24,494 nucleotides of DNA, from positions 1-24,494 of the forward strand of contig CAUDEQ010000026.1 of NCBI GenBank assembly GCA_958448635.1. Reading direction: 5' to 3'. A program made the position numbers and the translations under genes. Of the stretch, positions 7,286 to 14,840 are shown in pieces; position 1 is the first letter of the stretch, and each line of letters begins with the position of its first letter. A model generated the notes under the pieces. That model saw only the letters and a program-made list of their open reading frames with translations. It made no database searches and was not told the origin of the DNA. This stretch comes from an uncultured Bacillota bacterium (lineage in GTDB: Bacteria > Bacillota > Clostridia > Peptostreptococcales > Anaerovoracaceae).

Positions 7286-8920
7286 TTACTTGATATACTC
7301 TTTTGCTCTCTCTATGATATCCTTGTCTATTCCCAGCATCTTCGCTATGTTCAGCGCATCCCGCGGTATCTCGCTGCCGCTTTCCACAACTTTCAGACGA
7401 TAATCCATGTACTTGGCGATTATCTTTATCCTTTCCTTTCTGTTGGCGTATCTTATCTCCTTATCCAGCCTGGTGAAGTCTGCTCCCGCAAGTCCCATAA
7501 CCTGGAGATTTCTCACGTCCGTGTCCTCCGTCACCGCCTCAAAGTGCGTAGTGAGGAGGGTTATATACGGCTTCTGTTTAAGGTAGTCTACGATACTTCT
7601 GGTCAGCGCCAGACCCTCAGCGGGATTTGTACCGCTGGCAATTTCATCTATGAGAAGCAGTGATCGTTCCTTGCTGTTATCAAAAATCTCCTTAAGCTCC
7701 TCCATTTCGCTGCCGAAGCTTGACAGCCCTCTTTCGATGGACTGGCTGTCACCTATCAATATCTGCATATAGTTTGAAAGTCCGACTCTGGCCTCTGCAC
7801 ATGGGACAAAGAATCCGTACTGTGCCAGGATTGACACCATGCCGGCCAGCTTCAGCGATATGGTTTTTCCTCCCATGTTGGCGCCTGTTATACAAGTTAC
7901 GCCGTCGCCGAGCTTCATGCTGACAGGGCAGTATTCAAGATCCTTTCCCCTTAGAGTCTCCTCCAGCTGAAGATGCCTGCCATCTCTGAATTCCAGCAGA
8001 TGTTCCTCTGTTATCTCAGGCATCACGCAGTTATGTTTCTCCGCATAAAGTGCCTTGGAAAGCGTCACGTCCAGCCGTCCTATGCGACGGCAGTTTTCCA
8101 GAAGCACCTCTTCATACTTTGAAATCTCCTCCGACAGCCTTTCCCTTACGCCAAACTCTTCCTCTTCGATCTTTCTGATAAGCTCATCGCATTCCTTCAT
8201 GAGCTTTTCAACCTCCTCATCAGGCGCAAGGGAAAAGGTGACCGACATATAATCCTCGTCGATCCTCGTCATTTCGGAAATCTCGTCAATCATTTTTATA
8301 CTTTGCCGGTCGCTCTTTGACACCACAAGCTCAAACCTGGGGGTAAGAGCCAGACCGTACTTCTGTTTCATCAGCTCTTTGCCTGCCTTCTGCCGCTTCC
8401 TGACTTCCCTTTCCTTTTCCTTTTTCTCATTTCTCAGACGACTCAGCTCCTGCGAAAAGCTGTCGTAAATATAAAAGGTATTGATCCTCTCTCCCTCGGG
8501 ATCAAGCACGTCCAGAAGACTTCCGACATCCTCCGGCGCAAATTCATCGGGGAAGCTCAGTTTTTCCGAAAACCACCCTGTTTTTTCCATCTGCAAAAGC
8601 AGGCTTTTAAGCTCAAATATTTCGACCACTGACAATACCGACGTTGCCGCTCTCTCGATACTGAAGGTATTGTCCTTAATAACCATAAAGATTTCTCGAA
8701 GCGATGCGATATCACCGGGAGATTCGATGGCAATATCCATCATCCTTTCTACTCTCTCCAGTTCCTTGCGAAGCTCTTCCTCCTGCCCGGGGAAGAATGG
8801 CTTCTGCTCCTTCAGCTGTTTGCTCCCAAAGGGAGTAAGAACATCAAGAGCCGACACGACATAATCAAATCCCGTCTCTCTTCTGGTCTTCACATTTACA
8901 AGTCGTTTGATCAAAGCCAT
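7286..8920 (-). CDS. kamC: KamC, MutS-related ATPase of the lysine 5,6-aminomutase operon
   Basis: Predicted 544-residue protein with the MutS-type ATPase at its C-terminus: Walker A GANMGGKT (346-353), Walker B LLLIDE (421-426) followed by ASGTNPAEG, and a TTHFEAV switch. The N-terminal half is a helical MutS core/clamp-like region, with a charged coiled coil around 160-185 and 235-270. It lacks the mismatch-recognition domain I of MutS and is too short to be a repair protein. Genes of this type sit beside kamDE in known lysine fermenters. B12 aminomutases inactivate during turnover, and a reactivating ATPase role for KamB/KamC is a family hypothesis, not shown by the sequence. RBS GGAG precedes the ATG; it follows kamB by 20 bases. 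Confidence 0.9.
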   Translation of the reverse strand: MALIKRLVNVKTRRETGFDYVVSALDVLTPFGSKQLKEQKPFFPGQEEELRKELERVERMMDIAIESPGDIASLREIFMVIKDNTFSIERAATSVLSVVEIFELKSLLLQMEKTGWFSEKLSFPDEFAPEDVGSLLDVLDPEGERINTFYIYDSFSQELSRLRNEKKEKEREVRKRQKAGKELMKQKYGLALTPRFELVVSKSDRQSIKMIDEISEMTRIDEDYMSVTFSLAPDEEVEKLMKECDELIRKIEEEEFGVRERLSEEISKYEEVLLENCRRIGRLDVTLSKALYAEKHNCVMPEITEEHLLEFRDGRHLQLEETLRGKDLEYCPVSMKLGDGVTCITGANMGGKTISLKLAGMVSILAQYGFFVPCAEARVGLSNYMQILIGDSQSIERGLSSFGSEMEELKEIFDNSKERSLLLIDEIASGTNPAEGLALTRSIVDYLKQKPYITLLTTHFEAVTEDTDVRNLQVMGLAGADFTRLDKEIRYANRKERIKIIAKYMDYRLKVVESGSEIPRDALNIAKMLGIDKDIIERAKEYIK

Positions 8921-8940
8921 CTGCCGCTCCTCTCCAAATC

Positions 8941-9957
8941 CTACAGCATCACGTCTATCACCGGTATATCGGCAATCGCTTCCTGCATTCCTCTCAATAA
9001 TTCCTCATGCTCAAAGGCGTATCCGCCCGGGGCCGAAGGGTTTACTGTTATTGCTGCAACATTTATGTTTTCCAGCACCTTTACCTTGAGCCCCTTCTTC
9101 CTAAGCTGACCCCATGATACGGAGTCTATGAATATCCTGGTGGGGTCCTTAAGGACGAAGGTTATATCCTTAAGCTTTTTAGGAGCTATATCGCTTACGA
9201 CGCTTCCGGTAAAGGCCCCCGGAACATATATGTATTCCGTATTTTCGTCTATTATGCTGTCCAGATACTTACCGGCACCCAAGCCTGTCGTCAGATCCAG
9301 CTCCCTGATTTCTCCTCCACCGGCGATCATGAGCTTTTCTTTACCCAAATGATTATATATATTGTCCTTATCCCTTCCATCTTCAAGGCATGGCAGTCTG
9401 TAAAGACCTACGGTATGAGCCGTCTCCTCTATTACCTTTTTCATGCTCCTTGATAAAACCGCTCCCGTGGAAAGGATAATCGCATCGGACGTTCCCGGTG
9501 CCGCTATGGATTTTCGATCTATTGCTCCGTCAATCAGCACCAGCTGTGCTCCCAGCTGCAGCATTTCCTCGCACATCTTCCTGTGACTGGCATTTATCAC
9601 CGGCCCCGCCACCTGAACGTAGCCGCTGCTCACCACTCTGCAGAGCATTATCTGTCCTATCGACGAACCGTACTCCGTCATTTTAAGGATCTCAAGCCCT
9701 GCATCTGCCAGCTCGTAAAGCTGTGTCGGTACCGATACGATGGTATCCGTATCCAGAAACACCCTGGGTTTATCTGTCCCTGTTACAATGTCAGTGCTTT
9801 CACCATCCCGTCCCGTAGAGGTGACTCCCAAAACCAGTCCCTCATCCATTGCCTCCTCTATGAGGTAATTGAGAGCAGTGGTCTTTCCTGCATTTTTTGC
9901 CATTCCCACTATAGATATGGTCTTGTATTTTCGTGAAAGCTCTGACAGTGAAAACAT
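8941..9957 (-). CDS. kamB: KamB, P-loop protein of the lysine 5,6-aminomutase operon
   Basis: Predicted 338-residue cytosolic protein with an N-terminal P-loop GMAKNAGKTT (residues 18-27) resembling small GTPase/ATPase chaperones that insert or repair cofactors. The remaining sequence shows no second domain I can name. The ATG follows the kamA stop by only three bases, so translation is probably coupled. Conserved position between kamA and kamC in lysine-fermenting bacteria indicates a role with the 5,6-aminomutase. Together with KamC it may handle adenosylcobalamin loading or reactivation; this is inference from context. Confidence 0.88.
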   Translation of the reverse strand: MFSLSELSRKYKTISIVGMAKNAGKTTALNYLIEEAMDEGLVLGVTSTGRDGESTDIVTGTDKPRVFLDTDTIVSVPTQLYELADAGLEILKMTEYGSSIGQIMLCRVVSSGYVQVAGPVINASHRKMCEEMLQLGAQLVLIDGAIDRKSIAAPGTSDAIILSTGAVLSRSMKKVIEETAHTVGLYRLPCLEDGRDKDNIYNHLGKEKLMIAGGGEIRELDLTTGLGAGKYLDSIIDENTEYIYVPGAFTGSVVSDIAPKKLKDITFVLKDPTRIFIDSVSWGQLRKKGLKVKVLENINVAAITVNPSAPGGYAFEHEELLRGMQEAIADIPVIDVML

Positions 9958-9960
9958 GGT

Positions 9961-11220
9961 CTATTTTTTATTCCTTTCGTGTCTTAAAAGTTCGCTAGGC
10001 TCCAGAGACATTCTCTCGCCCTGAGCCAGTGCTGCAACACCCTCGTAACGATATCCTTCGACGTCCTTACAGCCTTCGTAGCTGCACTTGAGCGGCGGCT
10101 GATATCCCGGCTCGGTGTATGTGGTTATAACGCCCTCGTAATTTCTCAGAATAACCTTATCAGGCGTCTGGGAGATAACGTACTGAGGCATTACAGGAGT
10201 CTTTCCGCCGCCTCCCGGAGCGTCCACTACAAATGTAGGAACTGCATATCCCGACGTATGTCCTCTCAGCCCTTCTATGATCTCGATGCCCTTCGATACA
10301 GGAGTTCTGAAATGTGAAATACCCAGCGACAGGTCGCACTGATAAATGTAGTAAGGTCTTACTCTGTTCTTTACCAGCACATGCATGAGATTCCTCATTA
10401 CATGAACATCGTCGTTTACACCTCTGAGAAGTACAGACTGGTTTCCGAGAGGAATACCGGCGTCTGCCAGCTTCCTGCATGCCTCTGCTGCTTCAGGAGT
10501 CATTTCCTTAGGATGGTTGAAATGAGTGTTCAGCCATACAGGATGGAACTTCTTTATCATTTCACAGAGCTTGTCGGTTATTCTCATTGGCATTACAACC
10601 GGAGTTCTTGAGCCAAGTCTCACTATCTCGACATGGTCTATCTTTCTCAGCTCTGTAAATATATATTCCAGAGTTTCATCTTCAACGCAGAGACAGTCGC
10701 CTCCCGACAGAAGCACGTCTCTTACAACAGGAGTCTTCCTGATGTATTCTATGCATGCATCGATATCCTCCCTGCTTCTGGCGCCGTCGGTTTCACCTGC
10801 GAGCCTTCTTCTTGTACAGTGTCTGCAGTACATCGAGCACTGGTCGGTGATGAGGAAAAGCACTCTGTCAGGATATCTGTGAGTGAGTCCCGGAGCCGGG
10901 GAATCTTCGTCTTCATGGAGAGGATCCAGCATGTCTGCTTCAGCTCTGTGTGTTTCCTCGATAATAGGAACAGCCTGCATCCTTACAGGACAGCTTGGAT
11001 CATCCGGATCCATCAGTGATGCATAATAAGGTGTGATTCCAACTCTGAAGCCATCCATAACCTTCGCTATATCGGCTTCCTCCTCCGCTGTAAGATTAAC
11101 GACCTGCTTGATCTGATCCACAGTGTTCAGTCTATTCTCTACCTGCCAATGCCAATCGTTCCACTGTTCATCCGTAACATCCTTCCACAGAGGGATGTCT
11201 TTCCAATTTCTAATAGCCAT
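9961..11220 (-). CDS. kamA: Lysine 2,3-aminomutase (radical SAM)
   Basis: Predicted 419-residue radical SAM enzyme converting L-lysine to L-beta-lysine, the entry step of the pathway. The 4Fe-4S cluster motif CSMYCRHC gives Cys128, Cys132 and Cys135. Lys340 in DAPGGGGKTP is the PLP Schiff-base residue; its distance from the first cysteine (212) equals that in the Clostridium subterminale enzyme (Cys125/Lys337). C-terminal cysteines in CSYEGC are consistent with the structural zinc site of this family. The ATG has AAAGGAG 8 bases upstream and lies 39 bases after the kdd stop. Length is as expected (416 in C. subterminale). Confidence 0.97.
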   Translation of the reverse strand: MAIRNWKDIPLWKDVTDEQWNDWHWQVENRLNTVDQIKQVVNLTAEEEADIAKVMDGFRVGITPYYASLMDPDDPSCPVRMQAVPIIEETHRAEADMLDPLHEDEDSPAPGLTHRYPDRVLFLITDQCSMYCRHCTRRRLAGETDGARSREDIDACIEYIRKTPVVRDVLLSGGDCLCVEDETLEYIFTELRKIDHVEIVRLGSRTPVVMPMRITDKLCEMIKKFHPVWLNTHFNHPKEMTPEAAEACRKLADAGIPLGNQSVLLRGVNDDVHVMRNLMHVLVKNRVRPYYIYQCDLSLGISHFRTPVSKGIEIIEGLRGHTSGYAVPTFVVDAPGGGGKTPVMPQYVISQTPDKVILRNYEGVITTYTEPGYQPPLKCSYEGCKDVEGYRYEGVAALAQGERMSLEPSELLRHERNKK

Positions 11221-11259
11221 TATTCAGCTCCTTTCATTTAATTTGACTATTCGACGATA

Positions 11260-12327
11260 TCAGGCATACATCTCTTCGAAGAGCTTCTTGATGCCTTCAT
11301 GCTCTCTGAGAACCTGCAGCGTTATCTCTGCATGACCCTTGGTGTATCCGTTTCCTACGATCATGTTCACGTCCTTGCCAACTCCTTCTGCGCCGAGAGC
11401 TGCCTTGGTGAAGCTCGTTGCCATTGAGAAGAAGTAAACTGTTCCGTCATCCTTGCATGAAAGTATGGATGCCATCTCAGTATTTTCGATATTTACACAG
11501 TTTATAACCACGTCGCACAGCTTGCCGTCTGTCAGCTCCATGATCTTGTTGTACATTCCAACTGCATCTGCCGCATCCATGTGGAAGTATTCGTTGGCCA
11601 GATCCAGTTTTCTTGCCCTGTCCTCCGACTTCTGTGAGCCTGCAGCGCAGATAACCTTACCTGTAACTCCTGCTCTCTTCTTTGCTTCATATAAGCAGAG
11701 CAGACCGGACTTACCGCCGCCGCCTATTACGAGAACGTTATCTCCGGGCTTAACCAGTTTTGCAGCCTGTGCAGGAGCTCCTGCAACGTCCAGCGCCGAC
11801 AGAGCCAGACCTTCAGGCATATCATCAGGAAGCTTGGCATAGATTCCGCTCTGGAACAGAATAGCCTGGCCTGTGATATCAACCTGGTCGATGGTAGGTC
11901 TCATCTCATGGATCTCATCTATCACCAGCGGAGTCAGTGACAGCGATACCAATGTGGCGATCTTATCTCCAACCTTCAGATCTCCTACGTATTCAGGTCC
12001 AATCTCCTTAACTGTTCCGATGAGCATTCCGCCTGATCCCGTCCAAGGATTCTTGTGCTTTCCGGCCTTTGCAACGATGTCCTTCATCTTTGCCTTTACC
12101 TTATCCATCTCTGCTGCATCGCCTTCGATATCGGCAGGCTTCTTGCCGTCGCACACTCTTCTGACTATTTCCGTAAATGAAGCGGAGTCGATGTTGAGAG
12201 TCTTCACATCGATGAGGACTTCATTATCATAGATTTCCATAGTGTTGTCGATCACGTCTGCAGGCTGTGGCAGTACTCCTTTAGGCTCGATAACTCTGTG
12301 TGTTCCGTAAGGGCATCCTTTTTTCAT
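11260..12327 (-). CDS. kdd: 3,5-diaminohexanoate dehydrogenase
   Basis: Predicted 355-residue NAD(P)-dependent dehydrogenase of the medium-chain (zinc-ADH-like) fold that oxidatively deaminates L-erythro-3,5-diaminohexanoate to 5-amino-3-oxohexanoate. The N-terminal catalytic domain carries the Kdd-typical YGTHRVIEPKGVLPQPAD start, and the nucleotide-binding motif VIGGGGKSG lies at 200-208. It is the first gene of the operon, with AGGAGG 9 bases before the ATG and a sigma-54 type promoter at 12432-12417. It ends with TGA, showing that UGA is a normal stop here. The upstream regulator carries a degenerate copy of this whole protein as its N-terminal half. Confidence 0.95.
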   Translation of the reverse strand: MKKGCPYGTHRVIEPKGVLPQPADVIDNTMEIYDNEVLIDVKTLNIDSASFTEIVRRVCDGKKPADIEGDAAEMDKVKAKMKDIVAKAGKHKNPWTGSGGMLIGTVKEIGPEYVGDLKVGDKIATLVSLSLTPLVIDEIHEMRPTIDQVDITGQAILFQSGIYAKLPDDMPEGLALSALDVAGAPAQAAKLVKPGDNVLVIGGGGKSGLLCLYEAKKRAGVTGKVICAAGSQKSEDRARKLDLANEYFHMDAADAVGMYNKIMELTDGKLCDVVINCVNIENTEMASILSCKDDGTVYFFSMATSFTKAALGAEGVGKDVNMIVGNGYTKGHAEITLQVLREHEGIKKLFEEMYA

Positions 12328-12416
12328 AATTTTCTTCCTCCTAAAAAATAATTTATTTTATTTTATGCATTTACAGCTTAAAAACTCGCACAGCATAATT
12401 CGTTGCTCATATAATT

Positions 12417-12432
12417 AGCAATTAATATGCCA
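12417..12432 (-). promoter_or_regulatory. Sigma-54 (-24/-12) promoter of the kdd-kam-ato operon
   Basis: On the minus strand TGGCAT-N5-TTGCT has the invariant GG and GC dinucleotides separated by exactly 10 bases, as sigma-54 holoenzyme requires. It differs from the TGGCAC-N5-TTGCW consensus only in the last base of the -24 box. Transcription would start near 12405, about 78 bases before kdd. The neighbouring gene encodes a sigma-54 activator. Confidence 0.8.
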
Positions 12433-12555
12433 TACCGCCTGCAGCGTAAAGCCCAAAGGAAGCATGCCCTTCCCCGACGTTGAAATTTGCAGATTTTTCA
12501 ATTTAATATATTTTTGCTATTCACTCCGATCTGCCACAAGCACCTCTCAGACAAT

Positions 12556-12602
12556 AAAAAAACGGGATTTTCGAACCGTATTCGGTTCATTCTCCCGTTT
12601 TT
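12556..12602. terminator. Bidirectional hairpin terminator after the regulator gene
   Basis: AAACGGGA (12560-12567) pairs with TCCCGTTT (12593-12600), and an inner helix GAACCG/CGGTTC is closed by a TATT loop. On the minus strand seven U follow the stem, so it should end the regulator transcript before the kdd promoter; five U follow on the plus strand. The inner helix is identical in sequence to the proposed activator-binding motif, so the element may serve twice. Confidence 0.8.
12573..12588. promoter_or_regulatory. Candidate activator-binding site (UAS) 1 upstream of kdd
   Basis: A perfect palindrome GAACCG-TATT-CGGTTC lies about 155 bases upstream of the centre of the kdd -24/-12 promoter, a normal distance for an enhancer-type site. 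The pattern GAAC-N7-GGTTC recurs with identical spacing at 14724-14739 in front of kal. It also forms the inner part of a terminator hairpin, which is an alternative explanation for this copy alone. Confidence 0.55.
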
Positions 12603-12606
12603 ATGC

Positions 12607-12622
12607 GATGCGTATTCGGTTC
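12607..12622. promoter_or_regulatory. Candidate activator-binding site (UAS) 2 upstream of kdd
   Basis: GATGCG-TATT-CGGTTC shares 12 consecutive bases (CGTATTCGGTTC) with the site at 12573-12588 and has one perfect half-site. The two copies are 34 bases apart centre to centre. It is outside the terminator hairpin, so the hairpin does not explain its conservation. It sits just past the regulator stop codon. Confidence 0.5.
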
Positions 12623-12627
12623 TATCG

Positions 12628-14694
12628 TTACAGCCCGTATTTGTTCTTCTTTCTCACCAGCTGAGTCTGGCTGATATTGATTGCTTTCGCAGCCTTTCGC
12701 GTCGAGCCGTACTTGTCGCATGCGTACTTTATAATATTCTTTTCGAAGTTATCCACCATGGCGGAAAGGTCCATCTCTCCGTTATCAATGGCTTCCCTGT
12801 CTATGCTAACGTCCAGGCTTTCCATCAAGCCGCCGTGAAGCTCTCTCATCACGTCCATTATGGTTATTGTATCGCCCTTACATGCTATGATGAGCCGCTG
12901 GGTGACGTTTTCCAGCTCCCTGATATTGCCGGGCCAGTCACGCTTCTGAAGGTATTCCTTGGCGTCCTCGTCTATGTGCTTATCCACTCCGAACTTATCG
13001 TTGTACTTCCTTATGAATGCCTCAACCAGAGGCGGGATATCTTCTCTCCTGCTGTCAAGGGGCGGCACCTTTATAGGAAAAACATTAAGTCTGTAATACA
13101 AATCACGCCTGAACAGCTTCTTTTCCACCTGCTCCTCCAGATCCCTGTTGGTGGCGGAAATGATCCTGACATTCGACTTCACCGGCTCCGTGCCTCCCAC
13201 CTTGATGAACTCTCCATCCTGTATCACTCTCAGAAGCTTGGCCTGTATGTCAAGAGGCAGCTCCCCCACCTCATCAAGGAAGATTACGCCGTTGTCTGCA
13301 GCTTCAAAATACCCCTTCTTTCCTCCTGCGCTGGCTCCTGTAAAGGCGCCCTTTTCATATCCGAAAAATTCCGATTCTATCAGGTTCGGGGAAATGGATG
13401 CGCAGTTGATCTTTATGAATGGCTGTACCTTTCTGGAGCTGTTCTTCTGTATGATATTCGCCACCTTTTCCTTGCCGACGCCTGTCTCTCCGGTGATCAG
13501 GACATTGCAGTCGTACTTGGAAACATTGATGATCTCCTCCATGACGGACTTCATGCTTCGGCTCACCGCCACGAAATCCTCCGACATGGTAAGACCGTAG
13601 CTCTTATATGTCTCCGCCGCATTTTCCCACTCCCTGCTTTTATCTCTCATCCTGATATTTTCACGTATCCCGGCACTTTTAAAGTAAGGCGCCAGCTCCT
13701 TGACTATCTCGAAATCGTATTCATCGTACTTGTTGAGATAACCGTCGGCACATCTGATCTTCAAATCCTTCGATATGGCCTCCGTAACGTAAAGGGCAAT
13801 ATTGTAGTTGCTTATAAAGTTGGCAAATATGACTGTTCCGCCTGATTTAGTCCCGATGATGTTTATGGTCTCGACCCCCGGTATATCCGCACAGTTCACA
13901 GTCATATCCATGGGAGTCACATCGTTGAACATCCTGAGGCACTCCACAGGCCTCAGCAGGTTGTGATATGCTATTTCCTTGAACACGCTTGACATCAGCT
14001 GTTCGATTTTCTCACCCTTGAGGTTGATTTCCGTATTTATATCGAAGATGCAGTATATCTCCGCATCCTCTCCGGCGCTCTTTCTTATGGTATATCCAAA
14101 GAGCAGGTTCATCATCGGATTATTTCCCACTACGGCGAAACGCTTCTTTCCCTTGGCCTCCTTGCTGACCCTGTACAGCGTTCCCGATTCGTTGAATGTA
14201 AACAACAGCAGGTCCACCGGAAGCCCCTCAGGCCGTTTCACCACAGGAAAGCCCGGCAGCACTATGGCATACCCCTCGACATCTATCTGAGTGTACATCT
14301 TATCTATGCCGAGGACCTTATCTATGTAAAGGGGCGTTCCTGCAAGAGACGCATTGAGCAGCACCTCGTCTCCCACCTTAAAGCCCTCGCAGTTATCGTA
14401 ATCCGGCGCTATCTCATCTATAACGCCGTAGAGCAGTCCGCCCGTATCTGTGACGGGATTGTGCATCTTGCCTCTCTTTATTACTATATCCTTTATCTTC
14501 TCCTTGATAAGCTCCTCGTCGTTATTGGCTTCCTGACATATCTGTCTGAAGCCGGTTCCCTCGATGTGTATCTTCCTGACGTTGACGCGCATCTCTCCGC
14601 TATGGAGTTCTCTGCTGTTATCGAGACGCCATGCAGACGCCGGAAAAACCTGCGGAGGAGCTATCACTCTTTCCAGTCCATACGAATTTCCCAT
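12628..14694 (-). CDS. Sigma-54-dependent activator with a Kdd-like sensor domain
   Basis: Predicted 688-residue enhancer-binding protein, probable activator of lysine fermentation genes. Residues 1 to about 340 align along their whole length with Kdd (for example YGLERVIAPPQVFP against YGTHRVIEPKGVLP, and GFKVGDEV against DLKVGDKI), but the nucleotide-binding VIGGGGKSG has become VVGNNPMMN, so catalysis is unlikely. The AAA+ domain follows: Walker A GETGVGKE (402-409), the sigma-54 contact loop GAFTGA (449-454), Walker B VIFLDE (470-475), and RRDLYYRLNVFPIKVPPL. A Fis-type helix-turn-helix ends the protein (about 654-688, STRKAAKAINISQTQL). The frame is open to 14757, but the ATG at 14694 matches the Kdd N-terminus; its ribosome binding site (AAGGTAG) is weak. 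It ends 300 bases before kdd and diverges from kal. Ligand (lysine, beta-lysine or 3,5-diaminohexanoate) is inferred. Confidence 0.93.
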   Translation of the reverse strand: MGNSYGLERVIAPPQVFPASAWRLDNSRELHSGEMRVNVRKIHIEGTGFRQICQEANNDEELIKEKIKDIVIKRGKMHNPVTDTGGLLYGVIDEIAPDYDNCEGFKVGDEVLLNASLAGTPLYIDKVLGIDKMYTQIDVEGYAIVLPGFPVVKRPEGLPVDLLLFTFNESGTLYRVSKEAKGKKRFAVVGNNPMMNLLFGYTIRKSAGEDAEIYCIFDINTEINLKGEKIEQLMSSVFKEIAYHNLLRPVECLRMFNDVTPMDMTVNCADIPGVETINIIGTKSGGTVIFANFISNYNIALYVTEAISKDLKIRCADGYLNKYDEYDFEIVKELAPYFKSAGIRENIRMRDKSREWENAAETYKSYGLTMSEDFVAVSRSMKSVMEEIINVSKYDCNVLITGETGVGKEKVANIIQKNSSRKVQPFIKINCASISPNLIESEFFGYEKGAFTGASAGGKKGYFEAADNGVIFLDEVGELPLDIQAKLLRVIQDGEFIKVGGTEPVKSNVRIISATNRDLEEQVEKKLFRRDLYYRLNVFPIKVPPLDSRREDIPPLVEAFIRKYNDKFGVDKHIDEDAKEYLQKRDWPGNIRELENVTQRLIIACKGDTITIMDVMRELHGGLMESLDVSIDREAIDNGEMDLSAMVDNFEKNIIKYACDKYGSTRKAAKAINISQTQLVRKKNKYGL

Positions 14695-14723
14695 ATTTAT
14701 TCTACCTTTTTTGAATAAGATAC

Positions 14724-14739
14724 GAACACAAAACGGTTC
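14724..14739. promoter_or_regulatory. Candidate activator-binding site (UAS) between the regulator and kal
   Basis: GAACAC-AAAA-CGGTTC has the same GAAC-N7-GGTTC layout as the sites upstream of kdd, with one perfect half-site. It lies 30 bases before the -24 box of the kal promoter, closer than most enhancers. It is also just downstream of the probable regulator promoter, where bound activator could repress its own gene. Confidence 0.5.
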
Positions 14740-14756
14740 ACCCTTGCCTGTTTTCA

Positions 14757-14785
14757 ATGATAACCCATTGGCACACCTTTTGCAA
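14757..14785 (-). promoter_or_regulatory. Possible sigma-A promoter of the regulator gene
   Basis: On the minus strand -35 TTGCAA (14785-14780) and -10 TATCAT (14762-14757) are separated by 17 bases. The -35 box is the same DNA as the -12 box of the divergent kal promoter, so the two polymerase forms would compete. The start would fall near 14750, upstream of the candidate activator site. Confidence 0.45.
14769..14784 (+). promoter_or_regulatory. Sigma-54 (-24/-12) promoter of kal
   Basis: TGGCACACCTTTTGCA matches the sigma-54 consensus TGGCAC-N5-TTGCW at every defined position. Transcription would start near 14796, about 45 bases before the kal ATG. A 19-base palindrome, TTGCAATAA-A-TTATTGCAA (14780-14798), overlaps the -12 box and reaches the start site; it may be a further control element. 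Confidence 0.92.
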
Positions 14786-14840
14786 TAAATTATTGCAATA
14801 ATCAGTCATTTTATTTTCGAGTAAAAAAGGAGAATCTGCA

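Noticed and set aside
7286..8920. Mismatch repair protein MutS/MutS2
   Set aside because: Only the ATPase and core are present, with no mismatch-recognition or Smr domain, and the gene is embedded in the lysine operon in the kamC position.
12487..13845. 452-codon plus-strand frame
   Set aside because: It lies antisense to the sigma-54 activator, whose domains are unmistakable; the translated frame shows no recognisable motif and no ribosome binding site.
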